Shown here in pieces: positions 10,414 to 18,468 of a stretch of 64,000 nt of DNA; position 1 is the stretch's first letter; every line of letters begins with the position of its first letter. This stretch comes from Flavobacterium sp. Its GTDB lineage: Bacteria > Bacteroidota > Bacteroidia > Flavobacteriales > Flavobacteriaceae. Position numbers and translations under genes: made by a program. The DNA lies in the NCBI GenBank assembly GCA_015234525.1, contig JADGMX010000032.1:60457-124456 (forward strand), written 5' to 3'. Under the pieces are notes generated by a model. It did not search any database, was not told the DNA's origin, and saw only the letters and a program-made list of their open reading frames with translations.

Positions 10414-11043
10414 TCATTGGAGCATAACAATGCTGTTGCGGTGTAATCTGATTTTCCCCTGATTCTCGAGCGCTTTCAGAAGTCGCGATACTACCACGCG
10501 TGATGTATTAAGTTCGTAGGCGATTTCCTGATGGGTTTTTTCAATGGTCTTGGTGTTGTTAATTTTAGATTTTTCGAGAAGATAATTCGTCAGGCGCTCA
10601 TCCATATTCATAAATGCCAGGTTGTCGATAGCATTCAGCATTTCACTCAGCCGCTTATTGTAACTTGAAAAGACAAAATTCCGCCAACTCTTATATTTCC
10701 CAAGCCATTCTTCCATTTTATTCACCGGGATCATGGCTACGCTTCCGCTGTTTTCGGCCACTGCTCGGATCTCACTTTGCGTGTCACCCATACAGCATGC
10801 GAGGGTCATTGCGCAGGTGTCGCCACGTTCTAGAAAATACAGAAATAATTCACCTTCGTCGCGGTCTTCGCGCAACACTTTGATCGCTCCCGATAACAAC
10901 AACGGCATGCGCCGGATATATTCGCCAATTTGAATAAGCTGGTCGCCTTCATTAAAATCGACAATTGAAGACACTGCTTCAATTTCGTCAATGAGCTTTT
11001 CTTCAAATGTGTTACCGTAAGCTTCTTTGATTAAAATATTCAT
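10414..11043 (-). CDS. Crp/Fnr family transcriptional regulator
   Basis: A 209-residue regulator with an N-terminal cyclic-nucleotide-binding-like beta-barrel (about 20-125), a dimer helix, and a C-terminal winged helix whose recognition helix lies near residues 178-192 (NTSRVVVSRLLKALE). Three cysteines, C77, C83 and C84, sit in the barrel (GDTCAMTLACCMG) and could sense thiol or persulfide state; this is inference. It does not have the N-terminal four-cysteine cluster of true FNR. Three CRP-type operators stand in front of its neighbours, so it is very likely their activator. Confidence 0.88.
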   Translation of the reverse strand: MNILIKEAYGNTFEEKLIDEIEAVSSIVDFNEGDQLIQIGEYIRRMPLLLSGAIKVLREDRDEGELFLYFLERGDTCAMTLACCMGDTQSEIRAVAENSGSVAMIPVNKMEEWLGKYKSWRNFVFSSYNKRLSEMLNAIDNLAFMNMDERLTNYLLEKSKINNTKTIEKTHQEIAYELNTSRVVVSRLLKALENQGKIRLHRNSIVMLQ

Positions 11044-11156
11044 TTAAATCCTTTTTCTAAAGTTAGCGAAAATATAGCGATTGACTGTTGATCTTCCTAT
11101 TCCGATAGGCGTTAATGTTATATGTCACTTGTTTATTTTCATATGATTATTTAGAA

Positions 11157-11201
11157 TGTAATATTTGTTACCGTCCCGCAGTTCCAAAACCACCAACTTT
11201 G
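11157..11201 (+). promoter_or_regulatory. Crp/Fnr-dependent promoter of the TauE gene
   Basis: The operator TGTAAT-ATTT-GTTACC (11157-11172) is a near-perfect inverted repeat. A weak -7 box, CAACTTTG, is at 11194-11201. The centre-to-box distance of 36.5 bp equals that at the two sister promoters. There is no -33 TTG at the 19-bp spacing, which fits an activator-dependent promoter. Confidence 0.7.
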
Positions 11202-11215
11202 CAAAAACAAATAAG

Positions 11216-12007
11216 ATGGAATACGTGGGATATTTTGCTGCAATGATCATCGGCATTGCGCTCGGACTAATTGGCGGCGGCGGGTCGATACTGACAGTGC
11301 CAATTTTAGTCTACTTGTTTAATATTGATCCGGAAACTGCAACGAGTTACTCGCTCTTTGTAGTCGGGGTTACAGCCCTGGTAGGTTCTTACCGATATTT
11401 CAATCTTGGCTATTTAAAACTCAGGCAGGCGGCATATTTTGGCTTACCAAGCATAATTTCGTTGCTACTGATGCGGAACATTTTGATGCCGATAATTCCT
11501 GAATCATTATTTGTAATCGGTCAGACGATGATTAGCAAGTCGGTTCTGATCATGCTGATCTTTGCCTTATTAATGATAGCAGCGTCGTATTCGATGATTA
11601 AAAAGTCAAGTGGAAGTTCTGCAGACGATTCGCTCCCTGATTTCCGCAAACTTGTGATGGTCGGCTTCATCATTGGAATCATAATTGGATTTTTAGGTGC
11701 CGGCGGTGGCTTTTTAATTATTCCTGCGTTGCTTATTTTCGGTAAATTGTCGATGAAGCAGTCCGTTGGTACCTCGCTACTTATAATTGCTGTCAATTCG
11801 CTGATCGGTTTTGGAGGTGACCTGGTCTCTGGTCTCGAAATTAAAGGCATGCTGCTGGTCATCATCTTAATAATGGCAATAATCGGAATGTTCATAGGAA
11901 CCATCATTTCGAAACGGATAAACGGTGCCGCATTAAAACCAGCTTTCGGATGGTTTATCCTGTTAATGGGAAGTTACATTATTATCAAAGAACTGTTTTT
12001 TCATTAA
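11216..12007 (+). CDS. TauE/SafE family sulfite exporter-type permease
   Basis: A 263-residue membrane protein with about eight helices in two related halves. Each half carries the family's glycine-rich motif: GLIGGGGSILTVPIL near residues 13-27 and GFLGAGGGFLIIPALL near 160-175. The ATG at 11216 is chosen over a TTG at 11165, which lies inside the operator. Proteins of this family move sulfite, sulfoacetate or related anions. Beside a persulfide dioxygenase it probably exports sulfite or thiosulfate formed by that enzyme (inference). Confidence 0.85.
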   Translation: MEYVGYFAAMIIGIALGLIGGGGSILTVPILVYLFNIDPETATSYSLFVVGVTALVGSYRYFNLGYLKLRQAAYFGLPSIISLLLMRNILMPIIPESLFVIGQTMISKSVLIMLIFALLMIAASYSMIKKSSGSSADDSLPDFRKLVMVGFIIGIIIGFLGAGGGFLIIPALLIFGKLSMKQSVGTSLLIIAVNSLIGFGGDLVSGLEIKGMLLVIILIMAIIGMFIGTIISKRINGAALKPAFGWFILLMGSYIIIKELFFH

Positions 12008-12049
12008 TCCGCTTGACCTGTGATCTATAACAAAACAATTTCCTTCTTA

Positions 12050-12094
12050 TGTGACTTTTGTAACAGAACGACACGCTAAATCGGTGCAAATTTG
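12050..12094 (+). promoter_or_regulatory. Crp/Fnr-dependent promoter of the YeeE pair
   Basis: The operator TGTGAC-TTTT-GTAACA (12050-12065) is an inverted repeat with one mismatch. The -7 box CAAATTTG lies at 12087-12094, again 36.5 bp from the operator centre to the last base of the box. The ATG at 12113 would be about 14 bases from the predicted start. The two YeeE genes therefore have their own promoter although tauE is only 105 bases upstream. Confidence 0.72.
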
Positions 12095-12112
12095 CAGCTT
12101 TAACTTACACTT

Positions 12113-12682
12113 ATGAATATAATAGATTTTATCCGGCAGCCGTGGCCGTGGTATGTTGCGGGACCTCTTGTTGGGTTAACCGTACCGGCATTATTACTTT
12201 TAGGTAACAAATCATTTGGGATCAGTTCGTCGCTGCGGCATGCCTGCGCCATGTGTTTCCCGGCAAACATTCCTTTTTTTAAGTACGAATGGAAAAAAGA
12301 GATCTGGAACCTGATTTTTGTATTCGGGATATTCCTGGGTGGATTGCTAACAATGGGTTTTTTCTCCAATCCTGATGCCATCGTAATTAGTGGCGATTTA
12401 CGATCCGAACTTGCCACTTACGGTATAACAGAAATCAATGGCTTAGTACCCGAACAATTGTTTTCGTGGGATAGGTTGTTCACAGTTAGAGGATTTGTGA
12501 TTATGGTATTGGGCGGATTTCTGATCGGCTTCGGATCGCGATATGCCGGGGGCTGCACCAGTGGACATTCGATATCCGGACTTGCAAACCTTCAATGGCC
12601 ATCACTAGTTGCGACCTGTTGCTTTATGGTTGGCGGACTGATCATGGCCAATTTCATACTTCCACATATCCTTTCACTTTAA
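12113..12682 (+). CDS. YeeE/YedE family sulfur-compound transporter subunit
   Basis: A 189-residue membrane protein with about five helices. It carries the YeeE/YedE signature GGCTSGHSISGL near residues 144-155, whose cysteine is the sulfur-relay residue in thiosulfate importer TsuA/YeeE. A second cysteine pair, ACAMC, is near residues 44-48. It pairs with the next gene 9 bases away. Such split YeeE pairs (PmpA/PmpB type) are linked to sulfide/thiosulfate metabolism. Direction of transport cannot be told from sequence. Confidence 0.82.
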   Translation: MNIIDFIRQPWPWYVAGPLVGLTVPALLLLGNKSFGISSSLRHACAMCFPANIPFFKYEWKKEIWNLIFVFGIFLGGLLTMGFFSNPDAIVISGDLRSELATYGITEINGLVPEQLFSWDRLFTVRGFVIMVLGGFLIGFGSRYAGGCTSGHSISGLANLQWPSLVATCCFMVGGLIMANFILPHILSL

Positions 12683-12691
12683 AAATCAGAA

Positions 12692-13189
12692 ATGAAGAAT
12701 CAAATAGAAAATACCGATTTTGAAACCAGATCATTAGATAGTGTCTGCATCAACGAAAGCAGGCTTCAGCACAGATGGTATCACAATGCAAAATATCTCA
12801 TTACCGGAATTCTTTTCGGGATAATTTTTATTAAAGCGGAGGTTATCAGTTGGTACCGGATCCAAGAAATGTTCCGATTCCAATCTTTTCATATGTATGG
12901 CATCATAGGAAGCGCCGTGGTCGTCGGTATGATATCAGTTTGGGTGATAAAGAAGTACAATGTTAATACAATTTATGGCGAAAAGATCGAGTTTCATGAT
13001 AAGACGTTTAACAAAGGGCAAGTGATCGGCGGACTTATATTCGGCTTTGGGTGGGCTCTTACGGGAGCGTGTCCCGGTCCGCTCTTTGCTCAAATCGGAA
13101 CAGGCGCTACGGTTATTATCGTAACACTGCTATCTGCAATTGCCGGCACCTGGGTATATGGATTTTTTAGAAATAGGTTGCCACATTAG
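12692..13189 (+). CDS. YeeE/YedE family transporter, second half
   Basis: A 165-residue membrane protein with about four helices after a 25-residue hydrophilic N-terminus. The motif GACPGPLFAQIGTG near residues 127-140 is the second YeeE-type cysteine motif, complementing the first in the preceding gene. Together the two make one full transporter fold. It is the last gene of the sulfur module and is followed by a strong hairpin terminator. Confidence 0.82.
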   Translation: MKNQIENTDFETRSLDSVCINESRLQHRWYHNAKYLITGILFGIIFIKAEVISWYRIQEMFRFQSFHMYGIIGSAVVVGMISVWVIKKYNVNTIYGEKIEFHDKTFNKGQVIGGLIFGFGWALTGACPGPLFAQIGTGATVIIVTLLSAIAGTWVYGFFRNRLPH

Positions 13190-13198
13190 ATGGTCATT

Positions 13199-13214
13199 TA
13201 TGGTTTGAACCATA
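13199..13214. repeat. Perfect palindrome after the YeeE operon
   Basis: TATGGTT-TG-AACCATA has 7-bp arms and begins 10 bases after the YeeE stop. No U-tract follows, so it is not a canonical terminator. It may protect the mRNA end or bind a protein. Confidence 0.4.
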
Positions 13215-13280
13215 TTAACTGTCAAAGCCATTCTCGGCGACGGGGAATTCGAAAGATGAACCCAAAGAAGAATTACAATT

Positions 13281-13313
13281 AAAAACCCCGCGCTTTACAA
13301 AGAGTGGGGTTTT
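13281..13313 (+). terminator. Bidirectional-looking rho-independent terminator
   Basis: Arms AAAACCCC (13282-13289) and GGGGTTTT (13306-13313), extended inward by G-U pairs, close on a small loop. A T-run on the plus strand and an A-run at 13281-13285 allow it to work in both directions. It ends the YeeE transcript. Confidence 0.8.
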
Positions 13314-13360
13314 ATAGTTTCTTTCAGCGTACAAAATCAATTGCATTTGCCGCTGTTCTA

Positions 13361-13391
13361 AAACAAAAAAGCCGAAACTTTCGTTTCGGCT
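13361..13391 (-). terminator. Terminator of tRNA-Ser
   Basis: The hairpin GCCGAAAC-TTTC-GTTTCGGC (13371-13390, read here on plus) is followed on the minus strand by a U-tract (A-run 13364-13370 on plus). It lies 9 bases past the tRNA 3' end. Confidence 0.85.
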
Positions 13392-13399
13392 ATTCTTCG

Positions 13400-13484
13400 C
13401 GGAGAAAGAGGGATTCGAACCCCCGGACCTGTTACAGTCAACAGTTTTCAAGACTGCCGCAATCGACCACTCTGCCATTTCTCC
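13400..13484 (-). tRNA. tRNA-Ser (anticodon UGA)
   Basis: The sequence folds as a class II tRNA: acceptor arm GGAGAAA/TTTCTCC, a D-arm with GGCAGAGTGG, the anticodon loop CTTGAAAAC with anticodon TGA, a long variable arm, and the T-loop GGTTCGAATCC. The 3' CCA is not encoded. The long variable arm and UGA anticodon identify a serine tRNA reading UCA codons. Confidence 0.95.
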
Positions 13485-13517
13485 CTTTGGGTATGCCGCT
13501 CTTGGTCTTAGCGGTTG

Positions 13518-13525
13518 CAAATATA
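13518..13525 (-). promoter_or_regulatory. -7 box for tRNA-Ser
   Basis: TATATTTG on the minus strand is a perfect TAnnTTTG match, about 33 bases upstream of the mature tRNA 5' end. The -33 region is only T-rich. Confidence 0.6.
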
Positions 13526-13620
13526 GCAACGTTTTTCGCTTTTAAAAACAAAATCACAAAAAAAATTCAAATATTTTTCAGCCCAATCTTTTACCTTCTG
13601 AAAATCAGTGTAAACCGTTT

Positions 13621-13685
13621 TTGGGCGTGCCCCAAAGGGTCGGGCTTTCGGCTGCACACGGTGCCTGCCTCAATCCCTCACGCAC
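13621..13685 (+). repeat. Family B dispersed repeat, copy B1
   Basis: It begins GGGCGTGCCCC, continues AAGGGTCGGGCTTTCGGCTG and ends AATCCCTCACGCAC. The same skeleton recurs at 36131-36211, 48871-49007 and 53848-53966. The GCGTG start can pair with the CACGC end. It lies between the tRNA-Ser promoter and the Nei/Fpg gene; the remaining bases up to 13797 hold only a TATCTTTA box near 13773. Confidence 0.7.
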
Positions 13686-13797
13686 TCCATACCGCGTGAT
13701 TCCGCTTCCATTTCCAACCAAAATTTTACCTCATGTCCGTCAAGATCCGCAACACGCATTTACTTTTTTCGCTATCTTTAAGTAAATTGTTAATCAA

Positions 13798-14526
13798 ATG
13801 CCGGAAGGTCCGTCAATAGTCATCTTAAAAGAAGAAGCCACCCAATTCAAAGGCAAAGAAGTAACCGAAATTTACGGAAACACCTCAATCGACCTTAACC
13901 CATTTGTCAATCAACAAGTAACCGATTTCAAATCGTGGGGAAAACACTTTTTAATTTGCTTTAAAAATAAAACCATCCGAATCCATCTTTTGCTCTTTGG
14001 CTCATATCGCATCAACGAAAGCAAAACCAACGAGCGCATCGGATTTAAATTCGAAAACGGCGAACTCAATTTCTATGCGTGTTCCGTAAAAGTGCTCGAC
14101 GGTAAAATTTCAGATCATTACGATTTCACCGCCGATGTGATGAATCCAAAATGGAGCCCCGCCAAGGCCCGGAAGAAACTTGCCGAAATCCCATCAGCTC
14201 TTATCTGCGACGCACTGCTCGAACAGGATATTTTTGCCGGCGTCGGGAACATCATCAAAAACGAGGTCTTATATCGCGTTAAAGTGCATCCGGAAGCCCG
14301 CGTGGGCGACATCCCGCTCAAGAAACGCAATGAAATCATCAAACAAGCAACCGTGTACAGCTTTGAGTTTCTGGAATGGAAAAAAAACTTTGTCCTAAAA
14401 AAGCATTGGCTGGCCCATGCCAAGAAAAAGTGCGTACGATGTGACATCCCGCTAAATAAGAAGCAAACCGGCAAGAAAAAGCGCCGTAGTTTTTTTTGTA
14501 ACAATTGTCAATCAATTTATCAATGA
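13798..14526 (+). CDS. Fpg/Nei family DNA glycosylase (endonuclease VIII-like)
   Basis: A 242-residue base-excision repair enzyme. It starts MPEGPS, so the processed N-terminus has the catalytic proline (P2) and glutamate (E3). A helix-two-turn-helix region lies at about 130-170. A C-terminal zinc finger has C212xxC215 and C234xxC237. It should excise oxidised pyrimidines with AP-lyase activity. It is slightly shorter than the 260-270 residues of most Nei proteins. Its stop overlaps the next start (ATGATG), so the two are probably co-translated. Confidence 0.87.
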   Translation: MPEGPSIVILKEEATQFKGKEVTEIYGNTSIDLNPFVNQQVTDFKSWGKHFLICFKNKTIRIHLLLFGSYRINESKTNERIGFKFENGELNFYACSVKVLDGKISDHYDFTADVMNPKWSPAKARKKLAEIPSALICDALLEQDIFAGVGNIIKNEVLYRVKVHPEARVGDIPLKKRNEIIKQATVYSFEFLEWKKNFVLKKHWLAHAKKKCVRCDIPLNKKQTGKKKRRSFFCNNCQSIYQ

Positions 14527-15245
14527 TGCAACGGTTTAATATTGGTTGCTCGTCCTTCGATAACAGCTATTGGACAGGCGTGTTCTACCCAAATGATCTC
14601 GATCGCAACCGCCGGTTCGAATTTTATTGCCAATATTTTTCGACATTCGAAATCAATTCAACGTTTTATAAATTTCCGACCGTCCGGACACTCCGCACAT
14701 GGAATGAAAAAGCTCCAGCCGACTTCACGTTCTCAATAAAAGCACCTCAAGAAATCACACATAAAAGGCAATTTGTAAACTGTGACGATGAGATTCAGAA
14801 ATTTTATGACGTATGTGCAAGCGGAATGGGAGGGAAGCTGGCGCGGATTTTATTTCAGTTTCCGCCATCGTTCAAATATTCAGCGGAATCACTGCAAAAT
14901 ATTGTCCGAAAACTTAATCCTGATTTTCAAAATGTAATCGAATTTCGTCATCAGTCCTGGTGGAATAGCGAGATTTACGACAGGCTAAATGAACACCAGA
15001 TTACATTTTGCAGTGTAAGTTACCCAAACATTCCGGATCAGATTATTGCAAGTAAAACACCTTACATCCGTTTACATGGCGATGAAAAACTCTTCTATTC
15101 GGGATACTCAAGTGAATACCTTCAAACACTGTTCGGAAAATTAAAACATTCCAACGCTGATGAAATATACATCTATTTCAACAACACGGCATCGATCGCC
15201 GGAATCTTAAACGCGCTGGAAATGAACCTGAAAACCGGTTACTAA
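14523..15245 (+). CDS. DUF72 domain-containing protein
   Basis: A 240-residue TIM-barrel-like DUF72/YecE family protein of unknown biochemical function. It opens with FNIGCSSFDNSYWTGVFYP, the family's typical N-terminus, and has NVIEFRHQSWW near residues 137-147. The ATG at 14523 overlaps the glycosylase stop and is preferred to one at 14505. Its end overlaps the convergent ribB by 4 bases. Family members are often next to DNA-repair or Fe-S genes; no specific role can be assigned. Confidence 0.83.
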   Translation: MMQRFNIGCSSFDNSYWTGVFYPNDLDRNRRFEFYCQYFSTFEINSTFYKFPTVRTLRTWNEKAPADFTFSIKAPQEITHKRQFVNCDDEIQKFYDVCASGMGGKLARILFQFPPSFKYSAESLQNIVRKLNPDFQNVIEFRHQSWWNSEIYDRLNEHQITFCSVSYPNIPDQIIASKTPYIRLHGDEKLFYSGYSSEYLQTLFGKLKHSNADEIYIYFNNTASIAGILNALEMNLKTGY

Positions 15246-16366
15246 TAAGCTACGTATTCCGTAATCTCAAGTCCGTATCCAATCATACCAACCCGTTTAG
15301 CCTGCTCGCTGTTCGAGATAAGCCTGATTTTAGATATATCGATATCGTGCAGGATTTGCGCGCCGATTCCGAAGTCCTTGATGTCCATCTTAACTTGTGG
15401 CGCTTTGTAGACACCTTGAGTTTGTAGCGATTTAAGTTCTGTGACGCGTGTTAGCAAGTCGCCCGGCTGAACTTCCTGATTGATAAAAATAATCGCACCT
15501 TCGCCATGTTCGTTAATCAAATTGAACATGCTGTCAAGTTTTTCGTCCGCATCATTGGTTAACGTTCCCAGAATGTCGTTGTTGACAGAAGTCGAGTTTA
15601 TTCGGGTAAGCACCGCATCGCCCTTATTCCACGTGCCTTTGGTAAGCGCAATATGGATATGTTTGTTGGTCTTTTGTTGATACGCTCGCAACCTGAAAGT
15701 TCCATATCTGGTTTGAATGTCGAAATCTTCCTTCTTAACAATCAAACTGTCATGTTGCATTCTGTAAGCAACGAGATCTTCGATCGAAACGATTTTTAGA
15801 CCAAATTTCGCAGCTACATCCAAAAGCTGTGGAAGCCGCGCCATCGAACCATCTTCGTTCAAAATTTCAACAAGGATACCGGCCGATTTGAGTCCGGCGA
15901 GACGTGCTAAGTCGATTGCAGCCTCTGTATGGCCGGTTCGTCGCAGAACGCCACCTTGTTTGGCACGAAGCGGAAAAATGTGTCCGGGACGCCCCAGATC
16001 TTCTGGTTTGGTCGAATCCTCAACAAGTGCTTTAATTGTTTTTGCTCTGTCGTGAACCGAAATCCCGGTGGTGCAACCTTGCCCGATTAAATCAACCGAA
16101 ACCGTAAATTGGGTTTCATGTAAAACCGTATTGTTTGTCACCATTAAACCGAGTTCCAGCTCTTTACATCGGGCTTCAGTTAGCGGTGCGCAAATCAATC
16201 CGCGGCCATGAGTTGCCATGAAATTGATCATCTCCGGAGTTACTTTTTCAGCAGCAGCAATAAAATCGCCTTCATTTTCGCGATCTTCATCATCAACCAC
16301 GATTATGATTTTTCCCTGACGGATGTCTTCTATTGCTTCTTCGATTGTGTTGAGTGTCCCGGCCAT
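15242..16366 (-). CDS. ribB: DHBP synthase (RibB) with degenerate GTP cyclohydrolase II domain
   Basis: The N-terminal 200 residues are a complete 3,4-dihydroxy-2-butanone 4-phosphate synthase, with the acidic loop [10 protein letters not shown] at 25-34 and [10 protein letters not shown] at 53-62, making the four-carbon unit of riboflavin. The C-terminal 170 residues align with GTP cyclohydrolase II. However, the zinc ligands of the normal SEC...RCDCG motif are replaced (S260, N271, A273 instead of three cysteines), and the RxGRGIG-type motif is also absent. This half is almost certainly not catalytic. It starts one base after the LptF/G stop. A separate RibA would be needed elsewhere in the genome. 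Confidence 0.9.
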   Translation of the reverse strand: MAGTLNTIEEAIEDIRQGKIIIVVDDEDRENEGDFIAAAEKVTPEMINFMATHGRGLICAPLTEARCKELELGLMVTNNTVLHETQFTVSVDLIGQGCTTGISVHDRAKTIKALVEDSTKPEDLGRPGHIFPLRAKQGGVLRRTGHTEAAIDLARLAGLKSAGILVEILNEDGSMARLPQLLDVAAKFGLKIVSIEDLVAYRMQHDSLIVKKEDFDIQTRYGTFRLRAYQQKTNKHIHIALTKGTWNKGDAVLTRINSTSVNNDILGTLTNDADEKLDSMFNLINEHGEGAIIFINQEVQPGDLLTRVTELKSLQTQGVYKAPQVKMDIKDFGIGAQILHDIDISKIRLISNSEQAKRVGMIGYGLEITEYVAY

Positions 16367-16367
16367 G

Positions 16368-17825
16368 TTATGTTTTTTGTTGTGGAAATATCTTTTGAAT
16401 AAGTTTTTGAAATGGAGCTAAAACAACGTCCATATTAATCAAGCCAATATCATTCTTGGCGCGATAAGTAAGTAAAATTGCAAGCGGCGTTAAAATAAAT
16501 GACGAAAGCCAAGTTCCCATGAAAGGTGTAATTCCATCTTCCTGCGCCAGCTTTTTACCAAATGTATTTACAAAGTGGAAAATGATAAAGATGAGTACCG
16601 CAAATACAATCGGCAGTCCCAAACCACCTTTGCGAATAATCGCTCCAAGCGGCGCACCAATAAAAAACATCATGAAACAAGCATACGCAATCACGAATTT
16701 ATCATAAAACGCGATCAGGTGATTGTTGATGTTTTTCTGTCTGGCTTTGAATTCAATTTTCGAACTCTCAATAGTAAAGGCGGTATTGGAAACGTTGTTC
16801 GAAGCAATCGTCACGATTTGTCGACGGTCTTGTTCCGGTAAAACGGTTAGCAAATTTTCGGGAATTATTTTATTTACGACGGGTATTGGTGTTATTTCCG
16901 ACACTTTCGTGGATGCAATACCGGTACGCATGTAGATATTGTCGACGAATGAGGCAACTTCCTTCCGATTAGAGTTGTCCAATGAATCAATCGTATAGCT
17001 CAATTCACTGATGGTAAGCATGTTGTTGGTGTTTGTGATTTCACCTTCATCGGCATTCGAATTGGTTAGTTTCGACAAATCGATATTGATCACATACTGC
17101 TCAAACGAACTTTTCGCAAAAGGCAATTTATTTCGTTCTTCCAACTTCTTCGGAATAATATCTTCGTAATAATATCCGTCTTTCAACACCATTTTCAACA
17201 CGTTCGAATCTTCGTTGCTGATCAATTCGCCATCTTTGGCTTTAATCACAACCGTATTGTTTCCACGATCCTGAGCGGATTTTTTGTGAATGGTGATTCC
17301 CTCTAATATGTTTCCGTTGTCGCCCGACTTCTTTTCAACCTTGATATTGTAAACACCGATATCGCTAAACTGACCTTCGGCAATTGCCATAGCGGGCTTC
17401 ACCTGAGCGATGTTTCGCCGGAAATTGATGAACTTATATTCAGCAAGCGGAATTACATTATTGGCAAACAAAAAAGAGGCAAGGCTTAAAACGGCAATAA
17501 ACACCGATAACGCCTTCATCGATCTGACAAGCGAAATTCCGGCCGATTTCATTGCGGCAAACTCGTAGTTCTCGGCAAAGTTTCCGAAAGTCATGATCGA
17601 GGCCAATACAATTGATAGCGGCAAAACCAGCGGCACAATGCTTGGCATCTTAAAAGTCAGGAATTTCAAAATCAGCCAAATATCAAGATCCTTACCGGCA
17701 AGTTCCCCGATAAACAACCAAACAGTTTGAAGAATGAAAATTAAAAAGAGAATGACAAATACCGTAGCAAATGTACCAATGAAACTCTTAAGGATGTATT
17801 TGTCGAGGATCTTCACCGAAATCAA
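16368..17825 (-). CDS. LptF/LptG family permease (lipopolysaccharide export)
   Basis: A 485-residue member of the YjgP/YjgQ family. Three N-terminal helices come first (about 12-130), with the family segment MPSIVPLVLPLSIVLASIM at 60-78. A large periplasmic domain (about 130-370) follows, then three C-terminal helices. It forms the membrane part of the LptBFG ABC transporter that extracts LPS from the inner membrane. Its ATG overlaps the lolA stop (ATGA). Which of LptF or LptG it is cannot be decided from sequence alone. Confidence 0.87.
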   Translation of the reverse strand: MISVKILDKYILKSFIGTFATVFVILFLIFILQTVWLFIGELAGKDLDIWLILKFLTFKMPSIVPLVLPLSIVLASIMTFGNFAENYEFAAMKSAGISLVRSMKALSVFIAVLSLASFLFANNVIPLAEYKFINFRRNIAQVKPAMAIAEGQFSDIGVYNIKVEKKSGDNGNILEGITIHKKSAQDRGNNTVVIKAKDGELISNEDSNVLKMVLKDGYYYEDIIPKKLEERNKLPFAKSSFEQYVINIDLSKLTNSNADEGEITNTNNMLTISELSYTIDSLDNSNRKEVASFVDNIYMRTGIASTKVSEITPIPVVNKIIPENLLTVLPEQDRRQIVTIASNNVSNTAFTIESSKIEFKARQKNINNHLIAFYDKFVIAYACFMMFFIGAPLGAIIRKGGLGLPIVFAVLIFIIFHFVNTFGKKLAQEDGITPFMGTWLSSFILTPLAILLTYRAKNDIGLINMDVVLAPFQKLIQKIFPQQKT

Positions 17826-18463
17826 TCAATTTTATTGATGTAGTAATTTGGATATTTACTAGCGGCAAAGGTAAATTGATTTTTGGATAAAGGCTGATCG
17901 GTTTTAAAAGAATTAACAGTGAGTACGGTCTTGGTACCGTTTCGGCCGATTTCAATCAAATTGTAGATGTGTTTTGTTTGAACGTCCACACCAAGAAGAA
18001 TCTCTTTGCGCTGATCTTTTGAACTAATTGGAATAAGCTTAATATATTGAATCTTACGGCCTTTCACATTTTGAAGAATATCCCACGAATACTTGTAACC
18101 CGAATTAAAAAATGTCAGCATTTTAGATGGCGTAATCGCGTTTTCATCTTTTTCGTCGTACTTAGAGATGGTGATTTCTTCGTCTTCAGGATTAATCGTA
18201 TAGGTTTGTTTCCCGTCAAAAATCTTGGTTACACCCATAAAGTTCAAGGTGTACATATTGCCTTTCATGACAACATTTCCTTTACTTTCCTGATTGATGT
18301 TTTCCTTTGCGTTGTGAAGCGAATACTTGAAGTCGATTGCAATATTGTTGTAAGTGCCGATTTTGGCGGTAACCTGGTTTAATAGATCTTTTGCTTTCTT
18401 GTCTTGTGCCTGACCATTTAAACAGAATAAGAACATTACAAGATAAAGTAGCGGATTTTTCAT
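17822..18463 (-). CDS. lolA: Outer-membrane lipoprotein carrier protein LolA
   Basis: A 213-residue periplasmic protein with a signal peptide (first 19 residues, ending GQAQ) and a LolA-type open beta-barrel. The family features include the segment KNPLLY...QDKKAKDLLNQV and a C-terminal stretch NQFTFAASKYPN. It carries lipoproteins from LolCDE to the outer membrane. It sits between ftsK (5-base gap) and lptF/G (overlap), an arrangement that groups envelope biogenesis genes. Confidence 0.85.
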   Translation of the reverse strand: MKNPLLYLVMFLFCLNGQAQDKKAKDLLNQVTAKIGTYNNIAIDFKYSLHNAKENINQESKGNVVMKGNMYTLNFMGVTKIFDGKQTYTINPEDEEITISKYDEKDENAITPSKMLTFFNSGYKYSWDILQNVKGRKIQYIKLIPISSKDQRKEILLGVDVQTKHIYNLIEIGRNGTKTVLTVNSFKTDQPLSKNQFTFAASKYPNYYINKID

Positions 18464-18468
18464 TTCAA

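Noticed and set aside
11165..11215. TTG start for the TauE permease
   Set aside because: That TTG lies inside the Crp/Fnr operator and upstream of the -7 box.
16367..16420. FMN riboswitch before ribB
   Set aside because: ribB begins one base after the lptF/G gene, so there is no leader to hold a riboswitch.
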